Source of the DNA: Pseudomonadota bacterium
GTDB taxonomy: Bacteria; Pseudomonadota; Gammaproteobacteria; Pseudomonadales; Cellvibrionaceae
DNA length: 6,446 nucleotides
Direction: 5' to 3'
Assembly: GCA_023416875.1 (NCBI GenBank)
Contig: JAEZGT010000212.1
Coordinates: 1 to 6,446 of the forward strand
Both the position numbers and the translations under genes were made by a program. This document shows, piece after piece, positions 1 through 6,113 of the stretch. Position 1 is the stretch's first letter. Every line of letters begins with the position of its first letter. The notes beneath the pieces were generated by a model. That model had not been told where the DNA came from. It saw only the letters and a program-made list of their open reading frames with translations, and did no database searches.

Positions 1-258
1 ATCCGCAGCCGCTCCATCGATACTCCCGTGCTGATGACCCCGGTCGGTCCGAATCTCTATCGCGCCGAAGTGAGCGTGGAACCGGGGCGCGCGTTTTTTG
101 ATGTGCGCAAGCGCCGCTTCCGCGGCAACATCCCGGAACAGGCCGGCGACGAACCCTATGTGTTTTATTACGACCTGACGGGCGAGCGGCCGATCATGTA
201 CGTGCGTACCAAGACCAAAGACGATCAGATGATCAGCAACGCTAAAGACCCCTTTTAA
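1..258 (+). CDS. C-terminal part of an unrecognised protein (5' end outside the window)
   Basis: The frame is open from the first base to a TAA at 256-258, giving 85 visible codons. A GTG at 28 and an ATG at 34 lie inside it, but the frame continues upstream, so the true start is probably outside the window. I do not recognise the family. The visible part is soluble-looking, with no transmembrane stretch. It alternates short hydrophobic strands with charged residues: PNLYRAEVSVEPG near residues 18-30, a basic RKRRFRG patch, then YVFYYDL and PIMYVRTKTK. It ends in KDPF. The strand-rich pattern suggests a small beta domain, but that is only an impression. The gene is convergent with the large sensor gene, with 38 bases between the two stop codons. 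Its last codons and stop lie in the first copy of a tandem repeat. Coding status is likely because the frame is long, has normal composition and ends cleanly between convergent genes. Confidence 0.6.
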   Translation: MRSRSIDTPVLMTPVGPNLYRAEVSVEPGRAFFDVRKRRFRGNIPEQAGDEPYVFYYDLTGERPIMYVRTKTKDDQMISNAKDPF

Positions 259-287
259 ACCTTTATAAAAGACCCCTTTTAACCTTT
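244..287. repeat. Tandem repeat duplicating the gene end (24-bp period)
   Basis: AAAGACCCCTTTTAAACCTTT at 244-264 recurs at 268-287 as AAAGACCCCTTTTAACCTTT, with one A lost. The period of 24 bp is a multiple of three. The second copy therefore sits in the reading frame of the upstream gene and again reads Lys-Asp-Pro-Phe-stop (268-282). The copies fill most of the 38-base gap between two convergent genes. Confidence 0.85.
266..281. terminator. Weak candidate bidirectional terminator hairpin
   Basis: TAAAAG (266-271) can pair with CTTTTA (276-281) across an ACCC loop. A shorter form, AAAG/CTTT, exists in the first repeat copy (244-255). The site lies between two convergent stop codons, where a shared terminator would be expected, and is AT-rich on both sides. 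The stem is short, has only one G-C pair, and lacks a clean U-tract, so termination here is a guess from position more than from structure. Confidence 0.22.
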
Positions 288-296
288 GTATTAGTC

Positions 297-3200
297 CTAC
301 CAGGGCAGATCGCGCAGCTCCTTGGAGCTGACGCAAATCCAGTTGCCCTGGCGGATTAACTCCTGCGCCCCCTGCCCCTGCTCATCCACCGGATTGCCTG
401 CCGGGCCGCCGCGTATGCCCACCCAGGCATTGCGCCCGGCGCGCTTGGCCGCAGACAGCGCCTGATCCGCGCGATCTACGACCTGTTCCCAATTCAATGC
501 AGCGGGGTGCAAAGGATAGAAAGGAAACGCGGCGAATCCCAAAGAGCAGGTTTTATGTAAGACCGCGTCGGAACCCAACTGGAAAATCTGCCGCTCCACC
601 GCCGCCCGCAGCCGCTCCGCCAGTTCCGCCGCCTCGCGCCAACCAGTGGCGCGAGCGACTACCAGAAATTGTTCGCCGCCCCAGCGCACCAGATAATCCG
701 ACTCCCGCAGTGTCCGCTGCAGCAGCACGGCGAGCTGCACTAACAAGCGGTCGCCGGCGCTGTGGCCGTAAGTATCGTTGACCACCTTGAAGTGATCGAC
801 ATCGATCAAAAAGAACACCAGATCGTGGTTTTGTGGCCGACTGTGGGGCTGGCGCAGCCAGAGGGTGTACTGCTCGGTGACAAACTGCACGTCTTGATTG
901 ATGTGCTGGCTGAGGTAGCGGCGGTTTTTCAGCCCGGTTAGCGAATCGGTAACGCTGAATTCCTCCAAGCGCCGGTAAGCCTGCTGCAGTTGTTCCTCGG
1001 TCTCCTGCAGGCGTTTGGTCTCAGCGTGCAGCTCATAAGTGCGCTCGATGACTTTTTTGTCGAGCTGGCGATGCATTTCCAGATGCTGCAGATGTACCGC
1101 GACCCGCGCCAACAGCTCCTCTTTAACGATGGGTTTGCTGAGGTAGTCGCTGGCGCCGGCAGCAAAACCGGCGAGCAAGTCCTCGGCGCGGGTACGCGCG
1201 CTAAGCAGAATGATCGGCAGCTCTTGGGAGGCGTATTTCTGGCGGATCTGCCGGCAGGTGTCGTAGCCGGACAAGCGCGGCATCATCACGTCCAGGATCA
1301 CCAAGTCCACATCACCCTTTTCCACTTCCGTCAGCGCCTGCACCCCATCGGTCACCTGGGAAACGCGAAAGTCGTGCAGGGTCAGCAGGTTATCGAGCAC
1401 CTTCAGATTTACCGGCTCGTCATCGACGATCAAAATATGCGCGCCCTTGCCGTGGAACGCCGACCCAACCGGCTTGACGCTCGCGCCCTGCTCTGCCTCG
1501 CTCGCCGAAGTATCAAATGTTGCGGGCGGGGGCTCCTTCAAGGTGGGGACGGGTGCCGCCGCCGCAGCCTCAGCGCGGGGCAGCGTAAACGTAAAGGTCG
1601 AGCCCTGCCCCGCTTCGGACGCTACGCGAATGGTACCGCCGTGCAGCTCCACCAGTTTGCGCGCAACCGACAGGCCCAACCCGCTGCCCCCGTAAGTTCG
1701 CTCGACCGAGCCCTGCCCCTGCTGGAAGGATTCAAAGATTGCCTCGAACTGATCCGATGGTATGCCGATACCGGTATCGCTGACTGACACCTCCAGCAAA
1801 TCGCCCTGCCAGTGCGCGGTCACGGTGATATCACCGTTAGCGGTGAACTTGACGGCGTTGCCGAGAAGGTTGAAAAGGATCTGCTGCAAGCGGTCGTTGT
1901 CGGCGTAGACCAGCACCTGTTCCGGCACCGCATTGTGCAGATTAATTGGTTTGTCTCCGAGCAATGGCCGGATCAGTGCGAGCACCCCATCCACAAGACC
2001 CCGCAGATCCACCTCGCCCCGGCGCAGCTGCAGGTCTTTATTCTTAAGTTTGGAAAAGTCGAGGATGTCGTCCACCAGGCTGGCAAGACGCCGGCCGCTG
2101 CTGACGATCAAATCCAAATTCTTGCGTGCCGACTCGTTCATAGGCCCGCTGATGCCGTCCAGCAGTGATTGCGCCAGGCCGATAATGCCGTTTAGCGGCG
2201 TGCGCAGCTCATGTGATGTATTGGCGAGAACCTCATCTTTTAGCCGGCCAGCATCCTTGAGGTTTCGCACCACCTCCCGCTCCTGTTCGAGCTTGCGTCG
2301 CTCATGGATGACTTTCATTTTTTGGGCATAGATAAACCAGCCGAGCAGCAGGGCCAGCACGACGCAATAAAGGGTGTAGGCCCACCAGGTGCGCCACAGC
2401 GGCGGCAGCACGGTGAGGCGCAGACGCTGTCCCTGATTGTTCCACACGCCGTCGTTGTTGGAGCCGCGCACCTCGAAGACATACTCACCTGGGTCCAGAT
2501 TGGTATAGATGGCGTGGCGGCGCGTGCCTACCTGGTTCCAATCCTGGTCGAAGCCCACAAGGCGATAGGCGTATTGATTGTCCTCACTCGACCGGTAATT
2601 GAGCGCCGCATAAGTGAAAGAGAACACCGACTGGCTGTGATGCAGAATCAGGTGCTGGCTCGTGAAGACACTGCTGTGTAAAGGTGAATCCTTCTCATCT
2701 GCCGCCACTGAGCGGTTGAAGATCTGCAGATCAGTAATCACCACTGGCGGTACGTAATCGTTGTCGCTCAACAAAGACGGATTGAATAGGGAAAAGCCTT
2801 TGCTGTTGCCGAATAGCAGCTCGCCCCGGCGGGTCAGCAGCGGCGTGTTGCGGTTGAACAGATTGCCCGAGAGGCCGTGGCGCTTGTCGAAATTGCGAAA
2901 GGTCTGACTGTCCGGATCGAAGCGGGACAGTCCTTTATGGGTGCTCAGCCAGATATAACCGTCGCGGTCACCTTGGATACCGCTTACCGTATCGTCTGGT
3001 AGTCCATCCGCCATGCCATAGCTGCGGAAGCGGCGCTTTTCCGCATCCATAACGCTGACGCCGCCGCCCTCGCTGCCTACCCAGAGACGGCCAAAGCGGT
3101 CTTCATAGATGGAGGTGACAAAGTCGGCGCCCAGACCATCCGCTTTGGTGTAGTGGGCGGTAAACCGGAACGTCTCCCGATCCAGCAGAAACAATCCTCT

Positions 3201-4835
3201 CGCAGTACCCCACCACAACTGGCCGTTGCTGTCTTCGTATAGGACGCGGGAGTAGAGAGTTGTTGTCTCGCTACCGATCATCTCCGGCGGCGGCAAAAAG
3301 CGGGTGAAATCGTCAGTGGCACGGTTGTAGCGGTTGAGTCCCGCCTCCGTGGCGATCCAGATATCGCGCCGACTGTCCTCCACAACGTCCCAGGGCTCCT
3401 TGCCCCACAAGCTGCGGGGATTTTCGGAATCAGGCTGATAGTAGACATAGCGGCCAGTGACCGGATCACGGCGGTTTAGCCCGCCGGACCAGATGCCGAG
3501 CCACAAGGTTCCTTCATGATCCTCAATGACCGATAGCACGGTACTGCCGCTGGGGGTGGAGGTATCCCCAGGCAGATGGCGGATCCGACTGAAACGATGC
3601 TTCTGCCGGTCGAAATAGGTGAGCCCGAAGCCGGTACCAATCCACAGATTGCCGCGCTGGTCTTCATACGACGCGTTCACGCCGCCATCGGTGATGGTGT
3701 TGGCGTCCTGCGGGTCGTGGCGGAAGTTGTGAAACACCGACGAACGCGCATCCACCATATCCACGCCGGAGGGGAAATAACCCACCCAGATATCGCCGGC
3801 GCGGTCTTCGAACACGGTCGTGGCCACATGATTGCCCGGTCCATCCGCCACCCCCTCCTGATAGCGGAAACTGGTAAAGCGACCGCTGGATTCGTCCAAC
3901 AGGCTGACCGATTGGCCATCGCCGACCCAGATCCTCCCCTGTTGATCTTCCAGCACATCCCAGATATTTCCGGCTTTTTCGTCTGCATCGTAGGCGTACC
4001 GGACAAAGTGATCGCGCTCGCGATCATAGCGGTTCAGACCCTCGCCATAGGTGCCCAGCCAGAGCCGATTGCGCCGGTCGATATAGAGGTGGCGCACGTC
4101 GTTGCCACTTAGGGAATGCGGGTCGTCAGCATTGTGGCGGAAACAGGTGACGGTATTTTTGTCCGGGTGGAAACGACAGACACCTCCCGTCTGCAGACCC
4201 AACCATAGGTGGCCGGCGGCGTCCTCGGCAATGCTCCAGATGGCGCTGGTGCCGCCGGCGGCGGGGTAGACCTCCATGGGAATATGGTGGAATTCGCCAG
4301 TTTCCACTTGGAACTGCAGCAACCCGGCGCGGGTGGCCAGCCAGACCCGCCCATGACTGTCTTGCCAGAGGTGATTGATATCACTGGCCATCTCCCGGTC
4401 AGCAAGGTCGCCGCGATAAGGAAAAAACACGAACCGATCCAGCTTCGGATCGTATTGGTGCAACCCTCTGCCCGACCCTATCCACAGGTCGCCAGTGGCG
4501 GAAACCAGCAGATCTTTGACGTGATTCTCCTGCAGGGAGTCGGGATCCAGGGGATCGTTGCGGTATATCCGCAACTCGTAACCGTCGTAACGAGCCAACC
4601 CATTGGCACCGGCGAACCACATAAAGCCGGTGGCGTCCTGCGCAATGTCGTTGATATAACCGATCGACTCGACCTGATCCGGCAGCGTATGGCGGAACAC
4701 CAAGTGGCGGGGAATCTCGGCCGTCGCCGCGCCGGCGAACAGGTAAAGCGCCGTCAGCCACCCCATCAGCCAATGTCGCAGACGCGCGCGCGCGCGAAGT
4801 GAAAGGGCGATAGAACTCCCCTGAATGTATGTCAC
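297..4835 (-). CDS. Hybrid sensor kinase with periplasmic propellers, receiver and GGDEF (GGEQF) output
   Basis: Numbering is from the GTG at 4835 (1512 aa). Residues 1-39 look like a signal peptide (basic RARARLRH, then a hydrophobic run ending ATA|E). Residues about 61-690 hold some 14 two-component-propeller repeats of type D..G.(L/I)W(I/L/V)G...G(L/V), enough for two seven-bladed propellers. A Y_Y_Y domain follows (about 750-812), then a membrane helix (817-837) and a coiled linker. The kinase core has H875 in SHELRTPLNG, N993 (N box), DTGIGIP from 1020 and GGSGLGL at 1049-1055. The receiver has D1138/D1139, phospho-acceptor D1182 and K1234. The GGDEF domain has TDSLTG (1296), D1345 in IDVDHFK, I-site RESD (1377-1380) and GGEQF (1386-1390). 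By family knowledge, a periplasmic ligand drives autophosphorylation, transfer to D1182 and c-di-GMP synthesis from GTP. Gln1389 replaces the usual Glu, so catalysis is uncertain. The ligand is unknown. The frame extends upstream to an ATG at 4955, but those residues are not signal-like. Confidence 0.93.
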   Translation of the reverse strand: MTYIQGSSIALSLRARARLRHWLMGWLTALYLFAGAATAEIPRHLVFRHTLPDQVESIGYINDIAQDATGFMWFAGANGLARYDGYELRIYRNDPLDPDSLQENHVKDLLVSATGDLWIGSGRGLHQYDPKLDRFVFFPYRGDLADREMASDINHLWQDSHGRVWLATRAGLLQFQVETGEFHHIPMEVYPAAGGTSAIWSIAEDAAGHLWLGLQTGGVCRFHPDKNTVTCFRHNADDPHSLSGNDVRHLYIDRRNRLWLGTYGEGLNRYDRERDHFVRYAYDADEKAGNIWDVLEDQQGRIWVGDGQSVSLLDESSGRFTSFRYQEGVADGPGNHVATTVFEDRAGDIWVGYFPSGVDMVDARSSVFHNFRHDPQDANTITDGGVNASYEDQRGNLWIGTGFGLTYFDRQKHRFSRIRHLPGDTSTPSGSTVLSVIEDHEGTLWLGIWSGGLNRRDPVTGRYVYYQPDSENPRSLWGKEPWDVVEDSRRDIWIATEAGLNRYNRATDDFTRFLPPPEMIGSETTTLYSRVLYEDSNGQLWWGTARGLFLLDRETFRFTAHYTKADGLGADFVTSIYEDRFGRLWVGSEGGGVSVMDAEKRRFRSYGMADGLPDDTVSGIQGDRDGYIWLSTHKGLSRFDPDSQTFRNFDKRHGLSGNLFNRNTPLLTRRGELLFGNSKGFSLFNPSLLSDNDYVPPVVITDLQIFNRSVAADEKDSPLHSSVFTSQHLILHHSQSVFSFTYAALNYRSSEDNQYAYRLVGFDQDWNQVGTRRHAIYTNLDPGEYVFEVRGSNNDGVWNNQGQRLRLTVLPPLWRTWWAYTLYCVVLALLLGWFIYAQKMKVIHERRKLEQEREVVRNLKDAGRLKDEVLANTSHELRTPLNGIIGLAQSLLDGISGPMNESARKNLDLIVSSGRRLASLVDDILDFSKLKNKDLQLRRGEVDLRGLVDGVLALIRPLLGDKPINLHNAVPEQVLVYADNDRLQQILFNLLGNAVKFTANGDITVTAHWQGDLLEVSVSDTGIGIPSDQFEAIFESFQQGQGSVERTYGGSGLGLSVARKLVELHGGTIRVASEAGQGSTFTFTLPRAEAAAAAPVPTLKEPPPATFDTSASEAEQGASVKPVGSAFHGKGAHILIVDDEPVNLKVLDNLLTLHDFRVSQVTDGVQALTEVEKGDVDLVILDVMMPRLSGYDTCRQIRQKYASQELPIILLSARTRAEDLLAGFAAGASDYLSKPIVKEELLARVAVHLQHLEMHRQLDKKVIERTYELHAETKRLQETEEQLQQAYRRLEEFSVTDSLTGLKNRRYLSQHINQDVQFVTEQYTLWLRQPHSRPQNHDLVFFLIDVDHFKVVNDTYGHSAGDRLLVQLAVLLQRTLRESDYLVRWGGEQFLVVARATGWREAAELAERLRAAVERQIFQLGSDAVLHKTCSLGFAAFPFYPLHPAALNWEQVVDRADQALSAAKRAGRNAWVGIRGGPAGNPVDEQGQGAQELIRQGNWICVSSKELRDLPW
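4783..4796. repeat. (CG)7 dinucleotide tract inside the signal-peptide codons
   Basis: Fourteen bases of uninterrupted alternating C and G lie within the n-region of the sensor's signal peptide, where they encode part of the RARAR run. Gain or loss of one CG unit would shift the frame between the GTG start (4835) and the rest of the gene. Only the internal ATG at 4766 lies downstream of the tract and close enough to rescue expression. Confidence 0.9.
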
Positions 4836-4846
4836 CAATTTCCCGG

Positions 4847-4851
4847 TCCTT
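4847..4851 (-). promoter_or_regulatory. Ribosome binding site supporting the start of the sensor kinase
   Basis: On the minus strand AAGGA (4851 to 4847) lies 11 nt before GTG 4835 and 8 nt before TTG 4838, the codon just upstream in the same frame. Either could be used. Both give the same signal peptide within one residue. The ATG at 4766 has no comparable site before it and would remove the basic n-region. The ATG at 4955 would add 40 residues that do not look like a signal peptide. Confidence 0.5.
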
Positions 4852-5004
4852 AGTGCTGAATGAAGGTAGCCCGTCTGCGCAAGTCTTGTGAGATTAAGTC
4901 TAGATTCAAATCCCCCAACTGCCTGCGCCGGACTACTATTAGTGCACGTCAGCAATGAGAACTGCTTCCTTCCCTTTCACGACCCATGCGTTAAGTCACA
5001 TTTG

Positions 5005-5023
5005 CGGAATCTGCACGGAATCT
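5005..5023 (+). repeat. Direct repeat CGGAATCT x2, 11-bp period
   Basis: CGGAATCT occurs at 5005-5012 and 5016-5023 with three bases (GCA) between. The start-to-start spacing of 11 bp puts both copies on one face of the helix. This fits tandem binding of a dimeric regulator, but no known consensus was matched. It lies about 160 bp before the cytochrome start and 170 bp before the sensor start. Confidence 0.55.
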
Positions 5024-5095
5024 AACCAATCCCTGTGGCACCATGAACCAACGGAATAAAAAACAGGCAACTCAACGGCCGAGACGGAAAAAAAG

Positions 5096-5113
5096 CCGGG
5101 GACACACCGGGGA
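5096..5113 (+). repeat. Direct repeat CCGGGGA x2, 11-bp period
   Basis: CCGGGGA occurs at 5096-5102 and 5107-5113, separated by CACA, again with an 11-bp period. It lies about 70 bp upstream of the cytochrome b561 start codon, a position where an activator or repressor could act. The sequence differs from the other 11-bp pair in the same region. Confidence 0.5.
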
Positions 5114-5167
5114 TTCAAATGAAACGGGCAACGATTCGGATTCAGCGCACCAGAGTCCGAGAAGTAC

Positions 5168-5171
5168 GAGG
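5168..5171 (+). promoter_or_regulatory. Ribosome binding site deciding the cytochrome b561 start
   Basis: GAGG at 5168-5171 lies nine bases before ATG 5181. The in-frame upstream ATG at 5043 has no purine-rich site at a proper distance. This favours the 230-residue form, whose N-terminus matches the usual length of CybB-type proteins. Confidence 0.65.
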
Positions 5172-5180
5172 TACGCATTT

Positions 5181-5873
5181 ATGAAAGAAAAACAAGGCTT
5201 TCACTTCGGACGCATTTCCATCATCAACCACTGGACCATGGCGATACTTTTCATCAGCGTTCTGTCGCTGGGGTTTGTCCTGGACTTTCTCGGCTCTGGT
5301 CGTGCCATCCGCGGCCCCTGGATGGAGGCGCATAAAGCAGGCGGCGTAATCCTGCTGATGTTCGGCCTCTGGCGGGTGGGCTGGCGATTGCGCCAGGGTT
5401 TTCCCAAAGACATCAGCCATATGCCGGCATGGCAGCACCTTGCCGCTAAGGCGGTGCACTGGCTGCTGCTGTTTGCCATCCTTGCTATGCCCCTGTCCGG
5501 GCTGCTAATGAGTCTTTACAGCGAGCGGGCGATCAATGTCTTCGGCCTTTTCGTCATTCCCGCCCAGGCGGAAAACGAGACGGTCAGCCGCATCGCCTCC
5601 ATGATTCATGAAGTGCTGGCCTATATAGTGGCGGGGACCATTCTCATGCACGTGGGCGCGGTCTTAAAGCACCAGATTATCGACCGTGATGACACCCTGG
5701 GGCGCATGCTTCGGGTAAAGAAAGGCACGCCGTCACCAGTACTCAATCGGCGCGCGGCGGCAGCCCGTCTGGCCAAGCTCGCTAATGTCTCTAAAAGCGC
5801 GGCACAGGCCGCACGCAAACCAACGGCAGGTAAACAATTCCGCCCATCCGGCGCTTACACCAGGGGCCGCTGA
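5181..5873 (+). CDS. Cytochrome b561 (CybB-type) with basic C-terminal extension
   Basis: The 230-residue product is a four-helix inner-membrane di-heme b-type cytochrome. By family knowledge these proteins exchange electrons between the ubiquinone pool and other acceptors; E. coli CybB has been reported to oxidise superoxide. Visible marks are INHW (His17) in helix 1, HKAGG (His51) at helix 2, HWLLLFAILAMPLSGL (His93) in helix 3, and His143 and His157 in helix 4, followed by KHQIIDRDDTLGRML, the typical family end. His17, His51, His143 and His157 are the likely heme ligands. Helices lie near 14-36, 52-70, 93-112 and 143-163. E. coli CybB has about 176 residues. Here an extra tail of roughly 45 residues (about 185-230), rich in Ala, Arg and Lys with no acidic residue visible, follows the core and is probably cytoplasmic. 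The gene is divergent from the sensor kinase, and the next gene on the same strand starts 283 bases later. Confidence 0.9.
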   Translation: MKEKQGFHFGRISIINHWTMAILFISVLSLGFVLDFLGSGRAIRGPWMEAHKAGGVILLMFGLWRVGWRLRQGFPKDISHMPAWQHLAAKAVHWLLLFAILAMPLSGLLMSLYSERAINVFGLFVIPAQAENETVSRIASMIHEVLAYIVAGTILMHVGAVLKHQIIDRDDTLGRMLRVKKGTPSPVLNRRAAAARLAKLANVSKSAAQAARKPTAGKQFRPSGAYTRGR

Positions 5874-5932
5874 TTCGGCTGCCAGGGACGGCGTAGTGAG
5901 TTTCCAATTATTCCCCCTCGCGTCTTTGTCGA

Positions 5933-5963
5933 CGTATTTATGGTGAACCCAACCATAAATACG
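5933..5963. repeat. Perfect 12-bp inverted repeat (stem-loop, possible terminator or operator)
   Basis: CGTATTTATGGT (5933-5944) is exactly complementary to ACCATAAATACG (5952-5963) across a seven-base loop. It begins 60 bases after the cytochrome stop, a fair place for a transcript end. However, the stem is AT-rich and the following bases are AACTGGTTTTGAC, not an immediate T-run. It may be a weak or processing-type terminator, or a binding site for a dimeric regulator of the next gene. Confidence 0.75.
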
Positions 5964-6082
5964 AACTGGTTTTGACTTGCAAACCTGAAATAAAAAAAAC
6001 ACCAAACATGCAGTGAATACTTTCCATTCCAACAGCATGCTTAAATTCCCATCGTGCAAAAAAAGGCGAGTTACGCAGCGTT

Positions 6083-6091
6083 TGCTAGACT
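6083..6091 (+). promoter_or_regulatory. Possible extended -10 promoter element
   Basis: TGCTAGACT matches an extended -10 pattern (TG, one base, then TAGACT, four of six matches to TATAAT). No -35 hexamer is visible 16-18 bases upstream, as expected for an extended -10 promoter but also for a chance match. It would give a leader of about 58 bases before GTG 6157. Confidence 0.2.
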
Positions 6092-6113
6092 TCGGATTAC
6101 GACCTCATCCAAA

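Larger units (their letters stand above)
4836..5180. promoter_or_regulatory. Divergent intergenic region between sensor kinase and cytochrome b561
   Basis: About 345 bases separate the two divergent start codons, so promoters for both genes must lie here unless transcripts start inside a gene. I found no convincing sigma-70 -35/-10 pair and no sigma-54 element on either strand. The region holds two direct-repeat pairs with an 11-bp period (5005-5023 and 5096-5113). It also holds a nine-base repeat GATTCAAAT at 4903-4911 and 5112-5120. The cytochrome reading frame stays open through the right half, back to an ATG at 5043, but that stretch codes for a polar, low-complexity peptide without a ribosome binding site. 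Confidence 0.6.

Noticed and set aside
990..1787. Long open frame on the plus strand (265 codons) opposite the receiver and kinase domains
   Set aside because: It is antisense to highly conserved receiver and ATPase motifs, shows no recognisable domain or ribosome binding site, and is explained by the GC-rich codon use of the real gene. Other antisense frames across 300-4955 are rejected for the same reason.
4898..4920. tRNA T-arm-like string GATTCAAATCCCCC
   Set aside because: The flanking bases do not pair into a T stem and no acceptor, anticodon or D arm can be built around it.
4836..4955. Start of the sensor kinase at ATG 4955
   Set aside because: The added 40 residues do not look like a signal peptide and would bury the real one inside the protein. 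AAGGA near 4850 supports the GTG at 4835 instead.
5972..5996. TTGACT followed by TAAAAA as a sigma-70 promoter after the stem-loop
   Set aside because: The hexamers are only about 14 bases apart and the second is a poor -10 inside a run of A, so spacing and sequence are both unsuitable.
5733..6059. Minus-strand open frame of 108 codons over the cytochrome tail and the following intergenic region
   Set aside because: It overlaps the 3' end of a well supported gene, crosses the AT-rich intergenic DNA and the stem-loop, and has no recognisable domain.
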